From Pelomonas cellulosilytica (GTDB lineage: Bacteria > Pseudomonadota > Gammaproteobacteria > Burkholderiales > Burkholderiaceae_C), in the NCBI RefSeq assembly GCF_021353265.1, contig NZ_JAJTWU010000008.1, positions 268,717-332,716 of the forward strand: 64,000 bases of DNA, read 5' to 3'. Within the stretch, counting starts at the first letter, position 1; each line of letters begins with the position of its first letter. The translations under genes were made by a program, and so were the position numbers. Shown here one piece after another: positions 1 to 8,955 of this stretch. The notes under the pieces were generated by a model. The model was not told the origin of the DNA, searched no databases, and saw nothing but the letters and a program-made list of their open reading frames with translations.

Positions 1-915
1 GAGGAACTGCTGCTCGACGGCGACCGCGTGGCCGGCGTGCGCTGTGACCGCCTGGGAGGCGAGGTGCATGCCGACGTGGTGATCCTGGCCGACGGCGTGA
101 ACTCCACGCTGGCGCGCAAGGCCGGCTTCCACGGCGAGCTGTCGCCCAAGAGCGTGGCGCTGGCCGTCAAGGAGATCCTGTTCCTGCCCGAGGAAACCAT
201 CCAGGCGCGCTTCAACATCAAGGAAGAAGAGGGCGTCGTCATCGAGATGATGGGCTCTGTCACCGAAGGCATGGTGGGCACGGGCTTCCTCTACACGAAC
301 AAGGACTCGCTGACGATCGGCGTCGGCTGCATGCTGGCCGACTTCAAGGCCAACCCCAAGCGCACGTCACCGTACGAGCTGCTGGAAAAGCTCAAGACCC
401 ACCCGTCCATCGCCCCACTCATCGAAGGCGGCGAGATGAAGGAGTACTGCGCCCACCTGATCCCCGAGGGCGGCTTCAACGCCGTGCCGCGCATCTACGG
501 CGAGGGCTGGATGATCGTTGGCGACTCCGGCGGTTTCGTGAACGCTGCGCACCGCGAGGGCTCCAACCTGGCAATGACGACCGGGCGCCTGGCCGCCGAG
601 ACGGTCATCGCCGCCAAGGCCGCTGGCAAGCCGCTGTCCGCCAAGACGCTGAAGGCCTACAAGGACGCTCTGGACGATAGCTTCGTCATGAAGGACCTGA
701 AGAAGTACCGCCACATGCCCGAGGTGCTGGAGAAGAGCCCGCAGTTCTTCACGACCTATCCCGCGCTCGTCAACCGCGCCGCCAAGACCATGTTCACCGT
801 GGACGGCGTGGACAAGCTGACCAAGCAGCGTGAAGTCACCGGCAGCTTCCGCGCCGCCCGCAAGCTCACCGGCCTGGTGGGCGACGCGCTGAAGCTCTGG
901 AAAGCCACCCGCTGA
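1..915 (+). CDS. fixC: FixC, electron-bifurcating flavoprotein (5' truncated by window edge)
   Basis: The frame is open from base 1, so about the last 304 residues are seen; FixC proteins are normally about 430 residues and the N-terminal FAD-binding part lies outside the window. FixC is the ETF-quinone-oxidoreductase-like subunit of FixABCX, which splits NADH electrons between quinone and a low-potential carrier for nitrogenase. The fragment keeps the ADGVNS segment and the GDSGGFVNAAHREG segment typical of this flavoprotein family. fixX follows after 44 bp, as in other fix operons, which makes the assignment firm. No internal start is implied; fixAB are expected just upstream. Confidence 0.93.
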   Translation, partial: EELLLDGDRVAGVRCDRLGGEVHADVVILADGVNSTLARKAGFHGELSPKSVALAVKEILFLPEETIQARFNIKEEEGVVIEMMGSVTEGMVGTGFLYTNKDSLTIGVGCMLADFKANPKRTSPYELLEKLKTHPSIAPLIEGGEMKEYCAHLIPEGGFNAVPRIYGEGWMIVGDSGGFVNAAHREGSNLAMTTGRLAAETVIAAKAAGKPLSAKTLKAYKDALDDSFVMKDLKKYRHMPEVLEKSPQFFTTYPALVNRAAKTMFTVDGVDKLTKQREVTGSFRAARKLTGLVGDALKLWKATR

Positions 916-959
916 CCCTTGTCATCCCCCTTGTGCCCCCGCCGCTGAGGAGCCCCGCC

Positions 960-1250
960 ATGAACGTCAACGTCGAAGAAAAGCTGTTCCAGAACCGCTA
1001 CAAGGTCGACCACGGCCGTCCGCACATCAAGATCAAGGATGCCGACGTCTGCACCAACGACTGCGAGAGCCAGCAGTGCACCTTCATCTGCCCCGCAGCC
1101 TGCTACAAGACCGAGGGCAACGGCCGCGTGACGCTGATCACCGACGGCTGCCTGGAGTGCGGCAGCTGCCGCGTCATCTGCACCGAACACACCAACGTCG
1201 CCTGGGAATATCCCCGGGGCGGCCACGGCATCCTGTTCAAGTTCGGCTGA
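960..1250 (+). CDS. fixX: FixX, ferredoxin-like protein of the FixABCX complex
   Basis: This 96-residue protein is the iron-sulfur subunit of FixABCX and passes electrons from FixC. It has a CTNDC start of the ferredoxin region, CTFICPAACY in the middle and CLECGSCRVIC near the C-terminus, matching FixX and bacterial ETF-QO C-terminal domains. The ATG at 960 is chosen because a GAGGAG ribosome site lies just upstream and FixX proteins begin close to this point; the frame stays open somewhat further upstream. It is 44 bp behind fixC and 10 bp ahead of the Rrf2-type regulator, so the three are probably cotranscribed. Confidence 0.93.
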   Translation: MNVNVEEKLFQNRYKVDHGRPHIKIKDADVCTNDCESQQCTFICPAACYKTEGNGRVTLITDGCLECGSCRVICTEHTNVAWEYPRGGHGILFKFG

Positions 1251-1260
1251 AAGGTCTCCC

Positions 1261-1779
1261 ATGCTGCACTTCACTCTCAACAGCCGCGCCTGCATCGCCG
1301 CCGCGGCGATGGTGGATCTCGAACTGCACTCAGGCGCCGGCCCGGTGTCGCTGACGCCACTGGCAGAGCGGCTGGACGTGTCGCTGTCCTACCTGCAGCA
1401 GATCATCGCGGCGCTGCGCCGGCACGGCCTGCTGAATTCGGTGCGAGGCCCGGGCGGCGGCTACCAGCTGGCGCGCGCGGCTTGCGATATCAGCGTGGCC
1501 GACATCGTCACCGCGGTGGACGAGGATGCCGAGGCCCGCAGTGGCGACACCAAGTCCTACGGCAACTGGCCCTGCCTGAGCCAGCGCATGGCCGAGGCGC
1601 TGGCCTCCGTGTCGCTGCAGGAACTGGCCGACGAGCAGCCGCGGCCCGTGGTGCACGAGCCCAAAACCGACGCGGCGCCTGCACTGCGGCGGGGCATCTC
1701 CACAAGGCCGGTGCTCAAGCCGGTGGCCGTGCCGGCCTTTGCCAACTCGATCTTTGCGTTGACCGAAGCGCTGAAGTGA
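1261..1779 (+). CDS. Rrf2-family transcription regulator lacking the Fe-S cysteine triad
   Basis: The 172-residue protein has the Rrf2/IscR winged helix: a start MLHFTLNSRACIAAAAM, then LAERLDVSLSYLQQIIAALRRHGLLNSVRGPGGGY with the recognition helix and wing. IscR holds a [2Fe-2S] cluster with three Cys spaced by five residues after the wing. Here only the last one appears to remain (WPCLSQ), and ARSGDTKSYGN replaces the others. A C-terminal tail of about 40 residues is poorly conserved and proline/alanine rich. It sits between fixX and nifA, so a role in controlling fix or nif genes by redox or iron state is likely, but the ligand is unknown. Apo-type DNA binding without a cluster is possible. 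Confidence 0.85.
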   Translation: MLHFTLNSRACIAAAAMVDLELHSGAGPVSLTPLAERLDVSLSYLQQIIAALRRHGLLNSVRGPGGGYQLARAACDISVADIVTAVDEDAEARSGDTKSYGNWPCLSQRMAEALASVSLQELADEQPRPVVHEPKTDAAPALRRGISTRPVLKPVAVPAFANSIFALTEALK

Positions 1780-1810
1780 TGCGCTTTCCCGGGCGAACAG
1801 CCCGCGGCGC

Positions 1811-1824
1811 TTGATCTAAGTCAA
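1811..1824 (+). promoter_or_regulatory. FNR/FixK-type box upstream of nifA
   Basis: TTGATCTAAGTCAA matches the TTGAT-N4-ATCAA dyad of FNR, ANR and FixK regulators with one mismatch. It lies in the 197-bp space between the Rrf2 gene and nifA, about 150 bp before the nifA start codon. It suggests that low oxygen helps to switch on nifA. Confidence 0.55.
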
Positions 1825-1869
1825 TTCGGGAGCCGACCCTTCGGGCGCTTGGGCCGGGCTTCCGCTTTC

Positions 1870-1885
1870 GGGCCGATTTCTTGCA
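1870..1885 (+). promoter_or_regulatory. Candidate sigma54 promoter of nifA
   Basis: GGGCCGATTTCTTGCA has GG and GC separated by exactly 10 bases and a perfect TTGCA -12 element; the -24 element is weaker than the TGGCACG consensus. Transcription would begin near 1896, leaving an 80-base leader before the nifA ATG at 1977. Confidence 0.45.
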
Positions 1886-1976
1886 TTCCTCGCGATGGCA
1901 GGGGCGGTGATCCAGCCGGCATGTGCCGGGATGGAGCACCGCTGGATCGGACCGTCAACCGCGAGGCAGTAGCAGC

Positions 1977-3746
<1,770 letters not shown>

Positions 3747-4247
3747 AGGGCGCCTAGGGCGTGGACGCGCCTATTCATTGGGCCTCACTCTGGTGAGTGC
3801 AGCTAGCTCTGTATGCGGCCCTGCAGCGGCCCCGGTCTGTCGGCGCCCGCCGCGTTGGTCACGCTGTGAGGCGCATTGCTGTCGTTGAGGGCGAGAACGC
3901 GGCCCCCGTCGCAGTGACCGGTCAGCGAACTGAAGCCGCCGTTCGCCGCTCATCCATGCGTCGATGCCGGTGGGCCAGGGGGCGACCGACTGCTTGGTCC
4001 GTGGCGACCGGCAAATCACGACGCGTTGTCGACACGGGTCTGATCGATTCGCAAGCGCGAAAGCAGTCGTTGGGCCAGCTTCCGCGAATCGGTCGTCGCA
4101 GCTCTTTGAATGCTCGAAGTCCCGAGCTGCACAGAACTCGTGACCGGCATTTGATCAAGTGCACCGCTTCAATTCATGGTGCAGGCGGGTGGCTGGTTCC
4201 GCGACGCTGGGGCTCGGCTTGCACGCGTCCGACGTGCTGCCTTAAGG
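3747..4247. other. Intergenic spacer after nifA, no gene seen
   Basis: No frame here looks like a protein: the open frames are short, compositionally odd and lack ribosome sites. The text is GC-rich with small inverted repeats such as GCTCG-N6-CGAGC near 4110 and resembles the degenerate repeat spacers further right (5416-5757, 6817-7523, 7899-8281). Confidence 0.5.
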
Positions 4248-4730
4248 TCAAAGGCCCAGCGCTGTGAGTCCTGGATGGTCATCCGGGCGCCGGCCGAGCG
4301 GCCAATGGAATTTGCGGTCTTCGAACTTGATCGGCTGGTCGTTAATGCTCGCGTGGCGATGCGTCATCAATCCCTGTTCGTTGAACGCCCAGTTCTCGTT
4401 TCCGTGGCTGCGGAACCAGTTGCCGGCGTCGTCGTGCCACTCGTACGCAAACCGCACTGCGATGCGATTGCCGCCGAAGGCCCAGAGCTCCTTGATCAAG
4501 CGATAGTCCAGTTCCCGCGCCCACTTGCGCTCCAGCAGTGCTTGCGCCTCGGCGCGACCACGAGGGAACTCCGCCCGATTGCGCCAGACGGTGTCTGGGC
4601 TGTAGGCCAGCACGATGCGTGCAGGATCGCGGCTGTTCCAGCCGTCTTCGGCCAAGCGAATCTTCTGAACGGCCGTTTCAAGGGTGAATGGCGGCAGCGG
4701 AGGGCGGGTGTCCATGGCAGTGGCTTTCAT
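4248..4730 (-). CDS. DUF1348-type small SnoaL/NTF2-fold protein
   Basis: The 160-residue protein has the pattern of the DUF1348 family: [58 protein letters not shown] and a C-terminal [14 protein letters not shown]. These proteins adopt the NTF2/SnoaL cone fold; most have no proven substrate. It is divergent from a TetR regulator, with two palindromic operators between the starts, so it is probably that regulator's target. An internal ATG at 4715 ([10 protein letters not shown]) could be the true start, since neither has a clear ribosome site. No link to nitrogen fixation is visible. Confidence 0.85.
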   Translation of the reverse strand: MKATAMDTRPPLPPFTLETAVQKIRLAEDGWNSRDPARIVLAYSPDTVWRNRAEFPRGRAEAQALLERKWARELDYRLIKELWAFGGNRIAVRFAYEWHDDAGNWFRSHGNENWAFNEQGLMTHRHASINDQPIKFEDRKFHWPLGRRPDDHPGLTALGL

Positions 4731-4763
4731 TGAAGGGTAGGGATCGGCCGCAGACCGGCGGCA

Positions 4764-4783
4764 TGTAGACAGATCTGTCTACA
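4764..4783. promoter_or_regulatory. Palindromic TetR operator, box 1
   Basis: TGTAGACA-GATC-TGTCTACA is a perfect inverted repeat, extended by two more paired bases on each side (4762-4785). It lies between the divergent DUF1348 and TetR starts, the classic place for a TetR-family operator. Confidence 0.75.
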
Positions 4784-4799
4784 TGCAAATTCTGATGCA

Positions 4800-4819
4800 T
4801 GTAGACAAGTCTGTCTATA
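4800..4819. promoter_or_regulatory. Palindromic TetR operator, box 2
   Basis: TGTAGACA-AGTC-TGTCTATA repeats box 1 with one mismatch in the right arm and the same 4-base spacer, 36 bp further on and 8 bp before the TetR start codon. Tandem boxes suggest two repressor dimers. Confidence 0.7.
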
Positions 4820-4827
4820 GTGCGAGC

Positions 4828-5415
4828 ATGACCCCACGTAATGATGTGAACACCGGCGGCCTGCCCGCAAGAGAACGCATCCTGCGCACGGCGCACGACC
4901 TCTTCTATGTCGAGGGCCTGCGGGCCACCGGGATCGACCGCGTCATCGCCGAGGCCGGCGTGACCAAGGTGACCTTCTACAGACACTTCCCGAGCAAGAA
5001 CGACCTCATCCTGGCGTACCTGAAGCTTCGACATGAGCAGTGGATGACGTGGTTCACCGAGGCTTTGGCGCGCCACGGTGGCGTGTCACAAGGCGCACAG
5101 GCGCTGCCGCCCGCGCTCAACGAATGGTTCAGTGGTCAGGCTCTCGGCGGTTTCCGCGGCTGTGCCTTTCTCAACGGCGTCAGCGAGATGGGGACCGCGA
5201 TCCCTGCGGTCGTTGAGGCCACCCGTCAGCACAAGCAGCAGATGACTGAGGCCATCGAAGCCTTGTTGCCGCCGTCGGGCCAGCGGAGGCAGACGGCCGA
5301 GGCCTTGGCCATCGCCGTGGAGGGCGCCATCGTGCAGGCCCAGTACAGCGAGGATCCGGCACTCGCGCTGCGCGCACTCCAGTTCACTGCCGATCAGTTG
5401 GACCACAAAGCCTGA
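4828..5415 (+). CDS. TetR-family repressor
   Basis: The 195-residue protein has an N-terminal TetR helix-turn-helix: ARERILRTAHDLFYVEGL, then GIDRVIAEAGVTKVTFYRHF and the PSKNDLILAYL exit helix. The C-terminal domain (about residues 75-195) is all-helical and presumably binds a small ligand. ATG 4828 (MTPRNDV) is preferred; an upstream ATG at 4783 would place translation through operator box 2. It is divergent from the DUF1348 gene and two strong inverted repeats lie between, so auto-repression and control of the neighbour are likely. The ligand cannot be told from sequence. Confidence 0.9.
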   Translation: MTPRNDVNTGGLPARERILRTAHDLFYVEGLRATGIDRVIAEAGVTKVTFYRHFPSKNDLILAYLKLRHEQWMTWFTEALARHGGVSQGAQALPPALNEWFSGQALGGFRGCAFLNGVSEMGTAIPAVVEATRQHKQQMTEAIEALLPPSGQRRQTAEALAIAVEGAIVQAQYSEDPALALRALQFTADQLDHKA

Positions 5416-5757
5416 ATGCGACTGGAGGTCAGCCTGTTCTGCGCATTGCAGCCTGGGAAGAGATTCGCTGAGAGACGCGTTCCGGTAAGCGCCACCCGAC
5501 GCCCTGTCGTTGATCTTCCGCGCTTAAGGGCTGCTTGCCTCGGGGCTGCTTTCCCGACGCCAACGGCAGCAAGGGATCGACAAGACTCGATCACTGCCTT
5601 GAGGAGCGGACATCGGCCGTCGGCCGGCCCGGACGGCTGCTTCCTGCGATGACCGCGAGCGGATACTCTCGGCCCATAACCTGACAGTCGCGAGTGTCGG
5701 CTTACCGGCAGCTCACTTGTCGACCCAATCGGGGTGGCGCCTCAAGATACTTGCTTG
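5416..5757. other. Repeat-containing spacer, no gene seen
   Basis: About 340 bp separate the TetR gene from the toxin-antitoxin pair. No convincing reading frame is present. It holds one copy of a degenerate 39-bp repeat (5636-5674) also found at 7380-7418. Confidence 0.5.
5636..5674 (+). repeat. Degenerate dispersed repeat, copy 1
   Basis: This 39-bp stretch aligns without gaps to 7380-7418 with 32 identical positions by eye; the best part is GCGAGCGGATACTCTCGGCC against GCGAGCGGGTACTCTTGGCC. Both copies are intergenic, in the accessory stretch right of nifA. Confidence 0.5.
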
Positions 5758-5779
5758 TGCATCACATTTGCATTACATT
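5758..5779 (+). promoter_or_regulatory. Tandem direct repeat, candidate antitoxin operator
   Basis: TGCATCACATT is followed at once by TGCATTACATT, an 11-bp tandem repeat with one mismatch. It ends 6 bp before the antitoxin ATG, in an AT-richer patch that probably also contains the promoter. Such repeats are typical binding sites of ParD/ribbon-helix-helix antitoxins. Confidence 0.55.
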
Positions 5780-5785
5780 GCCTGT

Positions 5786-6079
5786 ATGAAGACCTCTACC
5801 CTCCCGGCCGTGCGTGTCGAGCCCGCGTTGAGAAGCGATGCCGAGGCCGTCCTTGACGAGGGCGAATCACTCTCTGATTTCGTCGCATCGTGCGTTCGCG
5901 ATGGCGTTGCTTGGCGGCGAACGCAAGACGCCTTCCTCGCACGCGCCCGAGAGGCCGTCGAGCGTTCTGAGCGCGAAGACAGCGGGATCTCACCTCAGGA
6001 AGTGTTGCGGCAGATGGATGTTCGGCTCGAAGCGGCGCGTCAGCGACTGGCCGCAGGTAAGGCGAGCGCGGGGCAGTGA
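5786..6079 (+). CDS. ParD-like (YlcI/YnfO type) antitoxin
   Basis: The 97-residue protein starts MKTSTLPAVRVEPALRSDAEAVLDEGESLSDFVASCV, an N-terminal ribbon-helix-helix of the kind in ParD/YlcI antitoxins, followed by a charged helical tail (residues 50-97) that would wrap the toxin. Its stop overlaps the GTG start of the next gene, a ParE/RelE-like toxin, by the GTGA arrangement, which indicates translational coupling. The tandem repeat just before its start is a likely operator for auto-repression. Confidence 0.8.
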   Translation: MKTSTLPAVRVEPALRSDAEAVLDEGESLSDFVASCVRDGVAWRRTQDAFLARAREAVERSEREDSGISPQEVLRQMDVRLEAARQRLAAGKASAGQ

Positions 6080-6399
6080 CCGTCTTCCGCGTCATCCTCG
6101 CCGAGGAGGCCGCCGTCGACTTGTTGCGGATCGAAGATTTCATCATCGAGCGTGAGCTCACCAGCGCGACACCTGACCTCGAGGTCGTACGGCGCCTCAG
6201 AGATGCGGTCGACAAAGCCCTTCGACTGCTGGAGTTCTCACCGTACTCGTGCCGCAAGGCCACTCGTGCCGTGAACGACAAGCAACGTGAACTGATCATC
6301 CCCTTCGGGAGCGCCGGACTGATAGCCGCATTTGAAGTCCGCGGCGAGGTAGTCCGCATCGGTGCCATTCGCCATCAGCTCGAGCAGGACTACCACTGA
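6076..6399 (+). CDS. ParE/RelE-family toxin
   Basis: The 107-residue protein has the RelE/ParE fold pattern: an initial strand FRVILAEEAAVDLLRIEDFI, two helices to RLRDAVDKALRLLEFSPYSCRKA, then strands with RELIIPFGSAGLIAAFEV and VVRIGAIRHQLEQDY, where the IRHQLEQDY end matches ParE-type toxins (RHqrEDDY). ParE toxins poison gyrase and RelE toxins cut mRNA; which applies here is not known. GTG at 6076 is the start because it overlaps the antitoxin stop. The pair is a self-contained type II module in the accessory stretch. Confidence 0.83.
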   Translation: MTVFRVILAEEAAVDLLRIEDFIIERELTSATPDLEVVRRLRDAVDKALRLLEFSPYSCRKATRAVNDKQRELIIPFGSAGLIAAFEVRGEVVRIGAIRHQLEQDYH

Positions 6400-6474
6400 G
6401 CCATCTCACCTTCGGCGATGGAAGGGCGGTGGCTTTCGAGTAGGCTGCATTACTAGTTGGCCCTAACTAAGTAG

Positions 6475-6816
6475 ATGCAAATCTCCCGCGCACAGACGAT
6501 TTGCGAGTGGGCACAGGGCCTGCCGCATTCACCTTCACCCGGCTCCAAGGTTGGCTTGGCCATCTCTTCCTTGAAGCGACAGCCGATTCACGGTATGCGC
6601 ATTGCTCCTACCGAAACCACGAATGGCTGGTACATCTGGTGCGGTGAGCTGTCGGATGCCGATGACTTCTTCGCCCCACTGCACGTGGAGCATCTTGGCG
6701 AATCCTTGCCCGCTGCCGTTGAGTACCTCGACTTGCTGCCCGGCTATCGCTTTCTCATCGATAGCGAGAACTACGAGGAGGTCTGGTTCGACGCGAGTCT
6801 CCTGGAGCAGAGTTGA
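6475..6816 (+). CDS. Imm33/DUF2185-like immunity-domain protein
   Basis: The 113-residue protein has the pattern of the Imm33-type domain: an initial variable 45 residues, then NGWYIWCGELSDADDFFAPLHVEHL, then VEYLDLLPGYRFLIDSENYEEVWFD at the C-terminus. Members are found both as immunity proteins to polymorphic toxins and as orphan single-domain proteins. No toxin-like gene lies beside it; the adjacent ParE-type module is unrelated. The start at ATG 6475 has no strong ribosome site; ATG 6595 (MRIAPTETTNGW) is an alternative that would give only the domain. Confidence 0.65.
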   Translation: MQISRAQTICEWAQGLPHSPSPGSKVGLAISSLKRQPIHGMRIAPTETTNGWYIWCGELSDADDFFAPLHVEHLGESLPAAVEYLDLLPGYRFLIDSENYEEVWFDASLLEQS

Positions 6817-7523
6817 GCGTCCGCTAACGGGCGCCGAACCCAGCACCATCGACCGGCAGCAACGGGTCGATAGCGCCATTTCGAACCCACGAGCAGCAGA
6901 CATTCCAGCGTGAGTCGACGAAGAGAGCCGCGGGCAGCCGCGCCGGATGACCGCAGCAATCTCAACACCGGTCGTTGAAGCCGTCAGCTGGCAGAGTGTG
7001 CCGGCGACTGCTTCATGCCAGGCAGCGTGAACTCGGTGGCTGCTCGCCGATGGCGGGAATCGCTGCAAAGCTGCCGGCCGCCGGCAGCGAACGGCGCTTC
7101 AGGGCTGGTCGCGGTCATTCACCCAACCGAACTGGCTGTCGGATTCTCAGTCCGGCCACCATCCTGCGCCACGTTAGCTCGCTCTCAAGCACGTGGCCAC
7201 ACTGTGATCAGAGGCTTGGGCAACCTGACACTGGCACCTTCAGACGGCCATCGAGTGGCTAGACATACAGACGTTGCCGCGAGATTTGCGAAGCTACCGA
7301 ACAAACGATAGGCCCTGCGCGAATTGCCGCGACATTGTTCACAGCTGGGCGGCTTTAGCTTCCGTAGCAATTGTTGACAGCTGCCTCCGGCAACGACTGC
7401 GAGCGGGTACTCTTGGCCAGGAACGGTCGGTAACGACAGGCAGGATTGCGGTAGGCTCCTTGAAGTTTTTAGGCCCGGGCGGAGCCTCGTTTTGGTGAGA
7501 GACGACGAGTTGAAAGGTTGCCC
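6817..7523. other. Repeat-rich spacer, no gene seen
   Basis: About 700 bp without a supportable gene. It contains many short inverted GCCGGC/GGCAGC words, for example around 7070-7090, and copy 2 of the 39-bp repeat. The appearance is of decayed GC-rich intergenic repeats like those common in Burkholderiales. Confidence 0.5.
7380..7418 (+). repeat. Degenerate dispersed repeat, copy 2
   Basis: Second copy of the element at 5636-5674, ungapped, with seven mismatches over 39 bp. No function can be assigned. Confidence 0.5.
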
Positions 7524-7898
7524 ATGAATTGGCTGATCCTTGCTGTTTCGTACGTCATGCTTTGCAGCGCTCTGTTTGGCTGCACGGGTGCGCCTGGTGA
7601 AGTCAAGCGATTCGAAATTCCGGCGAGTAGCGTCACATATATTGAAGAAATCTACTTCAATGGCGGTGCGGCCGTCGCGGACAACACGAAGGTTTATGTG
7701 ACTGGAAAGGGGGCGGGAGCCGAGAGGCGGCTCGTTTTGAGTGGTTCAAACCTTGAAATTAAAACCATAACCCCGATTGATGCAACCAAGAACATCATCT
7801 GCTTCTCGGGTATCACAGACACATACGTCAACGAAACGGTTGTCCAAGTGAACGGACGCAGCGTGAAAGTAATAAGCCGGCTCAACGAAGACTGCTAA
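7524..7898 (+). CDS. Small predicted lipoprotein, unknown family
   Basis: The 124-residue protein begins with a hydrophobic segment MNWLILAVSYVMLCSALFGC, where Cys20 after LFG fits a loose lipobox, so it is probably exported and lipid-anchored. The rest is beta-rich (VTYIEEIYFNGGAAV, VYVTGKGAG, VVQVNGRSVKVISRL) with a pair of late cysteines (IICFSG, NEDC). I do not recognise the family. Codon use is less GC-biased than in the nif genes (several ATA, TTT and AAA codons), which suggests recent arrival. It stands alone between repeat-rich spacers. Confidence 0.6.
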   Translation: MNWLILAVSYVMLCSALFGCTGAPGEVKRFEIPASSVTYIEEIYFNGGAAVADNTKVYVTGKGAGAERRLVLSGSNLEIKTITPIDATKNIICFSGITDTYVNETVVQVNGRSVKVISRLNEDC

Positions 7899-8281
7899 CG
7901 CGTTCGCACTTTTGGCGCCGCTCAAGTCAACGGAGCGCCCGCTTTTGGACGAGCGTATCGAGGCAGCAGACTGGCTGCTTGGGGTCGATAGTGTGAGTTC
8001 GGAAGGCTGATAAGCAGTTATCGATCGACGCGCCCGACACGGCGTCGCCTCCGACGCCCGCTGAGCCTCGTTGACCGGACGTTCGGTCCTTTTGTCACGC
8101 TGACCGCCGATGGCTGTAATGGGGAACGACCGCGGTCACTCAAAGCCGGCAGGCGGAAGGCGGCAATCGCTGCCTATGCGGACCGCCACCGGCAGCCGGC
8201 TGCTTCCAGCCTTGAGCTGTCACTACAGCCGCCAGGTTAGATGCTTCTGCCTGGCAGGCGCTGCCAGCTACACCGCGCCAC
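7899..8281. other. Repeat-rich spacer, no gene seen
   Basis: This 380-bp stretch between the lipoprotein and the convergent receiver gene carries degenerate GC-rich repeat text (8040-8250, with words such as GGCAGCCGGCTGC). No reading frame has coding character. Confidence 0.5.
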
Positions 8282-8707
8282 TCACCCCTGCACCACCACC
8301 GGCACACTCAACACCGCGCGCCGCCCAATGTGCGCATTGACCCGCTGCCGCACCGCCTCCACCTTGAAAGGCCGCGTGATCGACGTGCGGGCGCCTTGCT
8401 CCAGCGCTGCTTGCACGGCCGGGTCGTCAGCATGGCCGAAGGCGATGATCGGGACACCCGGCCATTCGGCCTTGAGCTGGCCGACGATGGCCGCCGTCTG
8501 CGCCTCGACGATGCTCGCGCCAAGCAGGATCACGTCCAGCGCGCGGCTGGTGGCCTGCGCGCGGGCCTCGGCGATGCTGCCGTAGACGTTCACCTCCAGC
8601 TCGTCCGCGAGCATGAACTGCAGCGCCGTGGCGCTGATCTCGTCGAGGTCGAAGATGAAGGCGCGCTTGCTCTCGACCGCGCGTGCGGTGTCGACACCGA
8701 TCTGCAT
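8282..8707 (-). CDS. CheY-like pseudo-receiver protein, divergent from nifB
   Basis: The 141-residue protein is a single receiver domain: AFIFDLDEISATALQFML, a middle strand LDVILLGASIV, VPIIAFGHADDPAVQAALEQGARTSITRPF and a final helix. In true receivers the middle strand ends in the phosphorylated Asp (LLDxxMP); here that position reads LLGAS, so phosphorylation is unlikely, although the Lys-equivalent TRPF region is kept with Arg. ATG 8707 has a GAGGAG ribosome site. A sigma54 promoter (8741-8757) and a NifA site shared with nifB lie upstream, so it looks like a nif-regulon protein, perhaps a phosphorylation-independent adaptor. The function is unknown. Confidence 0.75.
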   Translation of the reverse strand: MQIGVDTARAVESKRAFIFDLDEISATALQFMLADELEVNVYGSIAEARAQATSRALDVILLGASIVEAQTAAIVGQLKAEWPGVPIIAFGHADDPAVQAALEQGARTSITRPFKVEAVRQRVNAHIGRRAVLSVPVVVQG

Positions 8708-8740
8708 GAGGCACTCCTCTCGTGGTGATACCCCGCAGCT

Positions 8741-8757
8741 CAGCAAGGCCTGTGCCC
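8741..8757 (-). promoter_or_regulatory. Sigma54 promoter of the pseudo-receiver gene
   Basis: On the minus strand GGGCACAGGCCTTGCT has the GG-N10-GC geometry with GGCAC and TTGC intact. Predicted transcription starts near 8731, leaving a 24-base leader before ATG 8707. Confidence 0.65.
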
Positions 8758-8809
8758 TGTCGCGGCCCCAGGAGCGGCAGGCAACGCGACAACGCCGGCG
8801 TGTTGGTTT

Positions 8810-8825
8810 TGTCGGCATCAGAACA
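8810..8825. promoter_or_regulatory. NifA upstream activator site between nifB and the receiver gene
   Basis: TGTCGGCATCAGAACA is an exact TGT-N10-ACA. It lies about 77 bp before the nifB -24 element and about 53 bp from the oppositely facing receiver promoter, so one NifA site may serve both. Confidence 0.75.
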
Positions 8826-8901
8826 CCTGCTCGTACCGGGGCCTCCTTGCGCTTGTTCGCAAGTGACTGATTCATAAGGAAATGCGGTCTGTGCGCAGGT
8901 C

Positions 8902-8917
8902 TGGCACAGCTCTCGCA
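8902..8917 (+). promoter_or_regulatory. Sigma54 promoter of nifB
   Basis: TGGCACAGCTCTCGCA matches the -24/-12 consensus with GG-N10-GC spacing; only the T before TGC is replaced by C. Predicted start near 8928, 28 bases before nifB. Confidence 0.8.
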
Positions 8918-8955
8918 ATGATGGGTCATCCACCCACAAGCCACGAGGCCCGTCG

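Noticed and set aside
3797-4267. 156-residue open frame after nifA
   Set aside because: Compositionally odd, no ribosome site, no recognisable domain and in repeat-like DNA.
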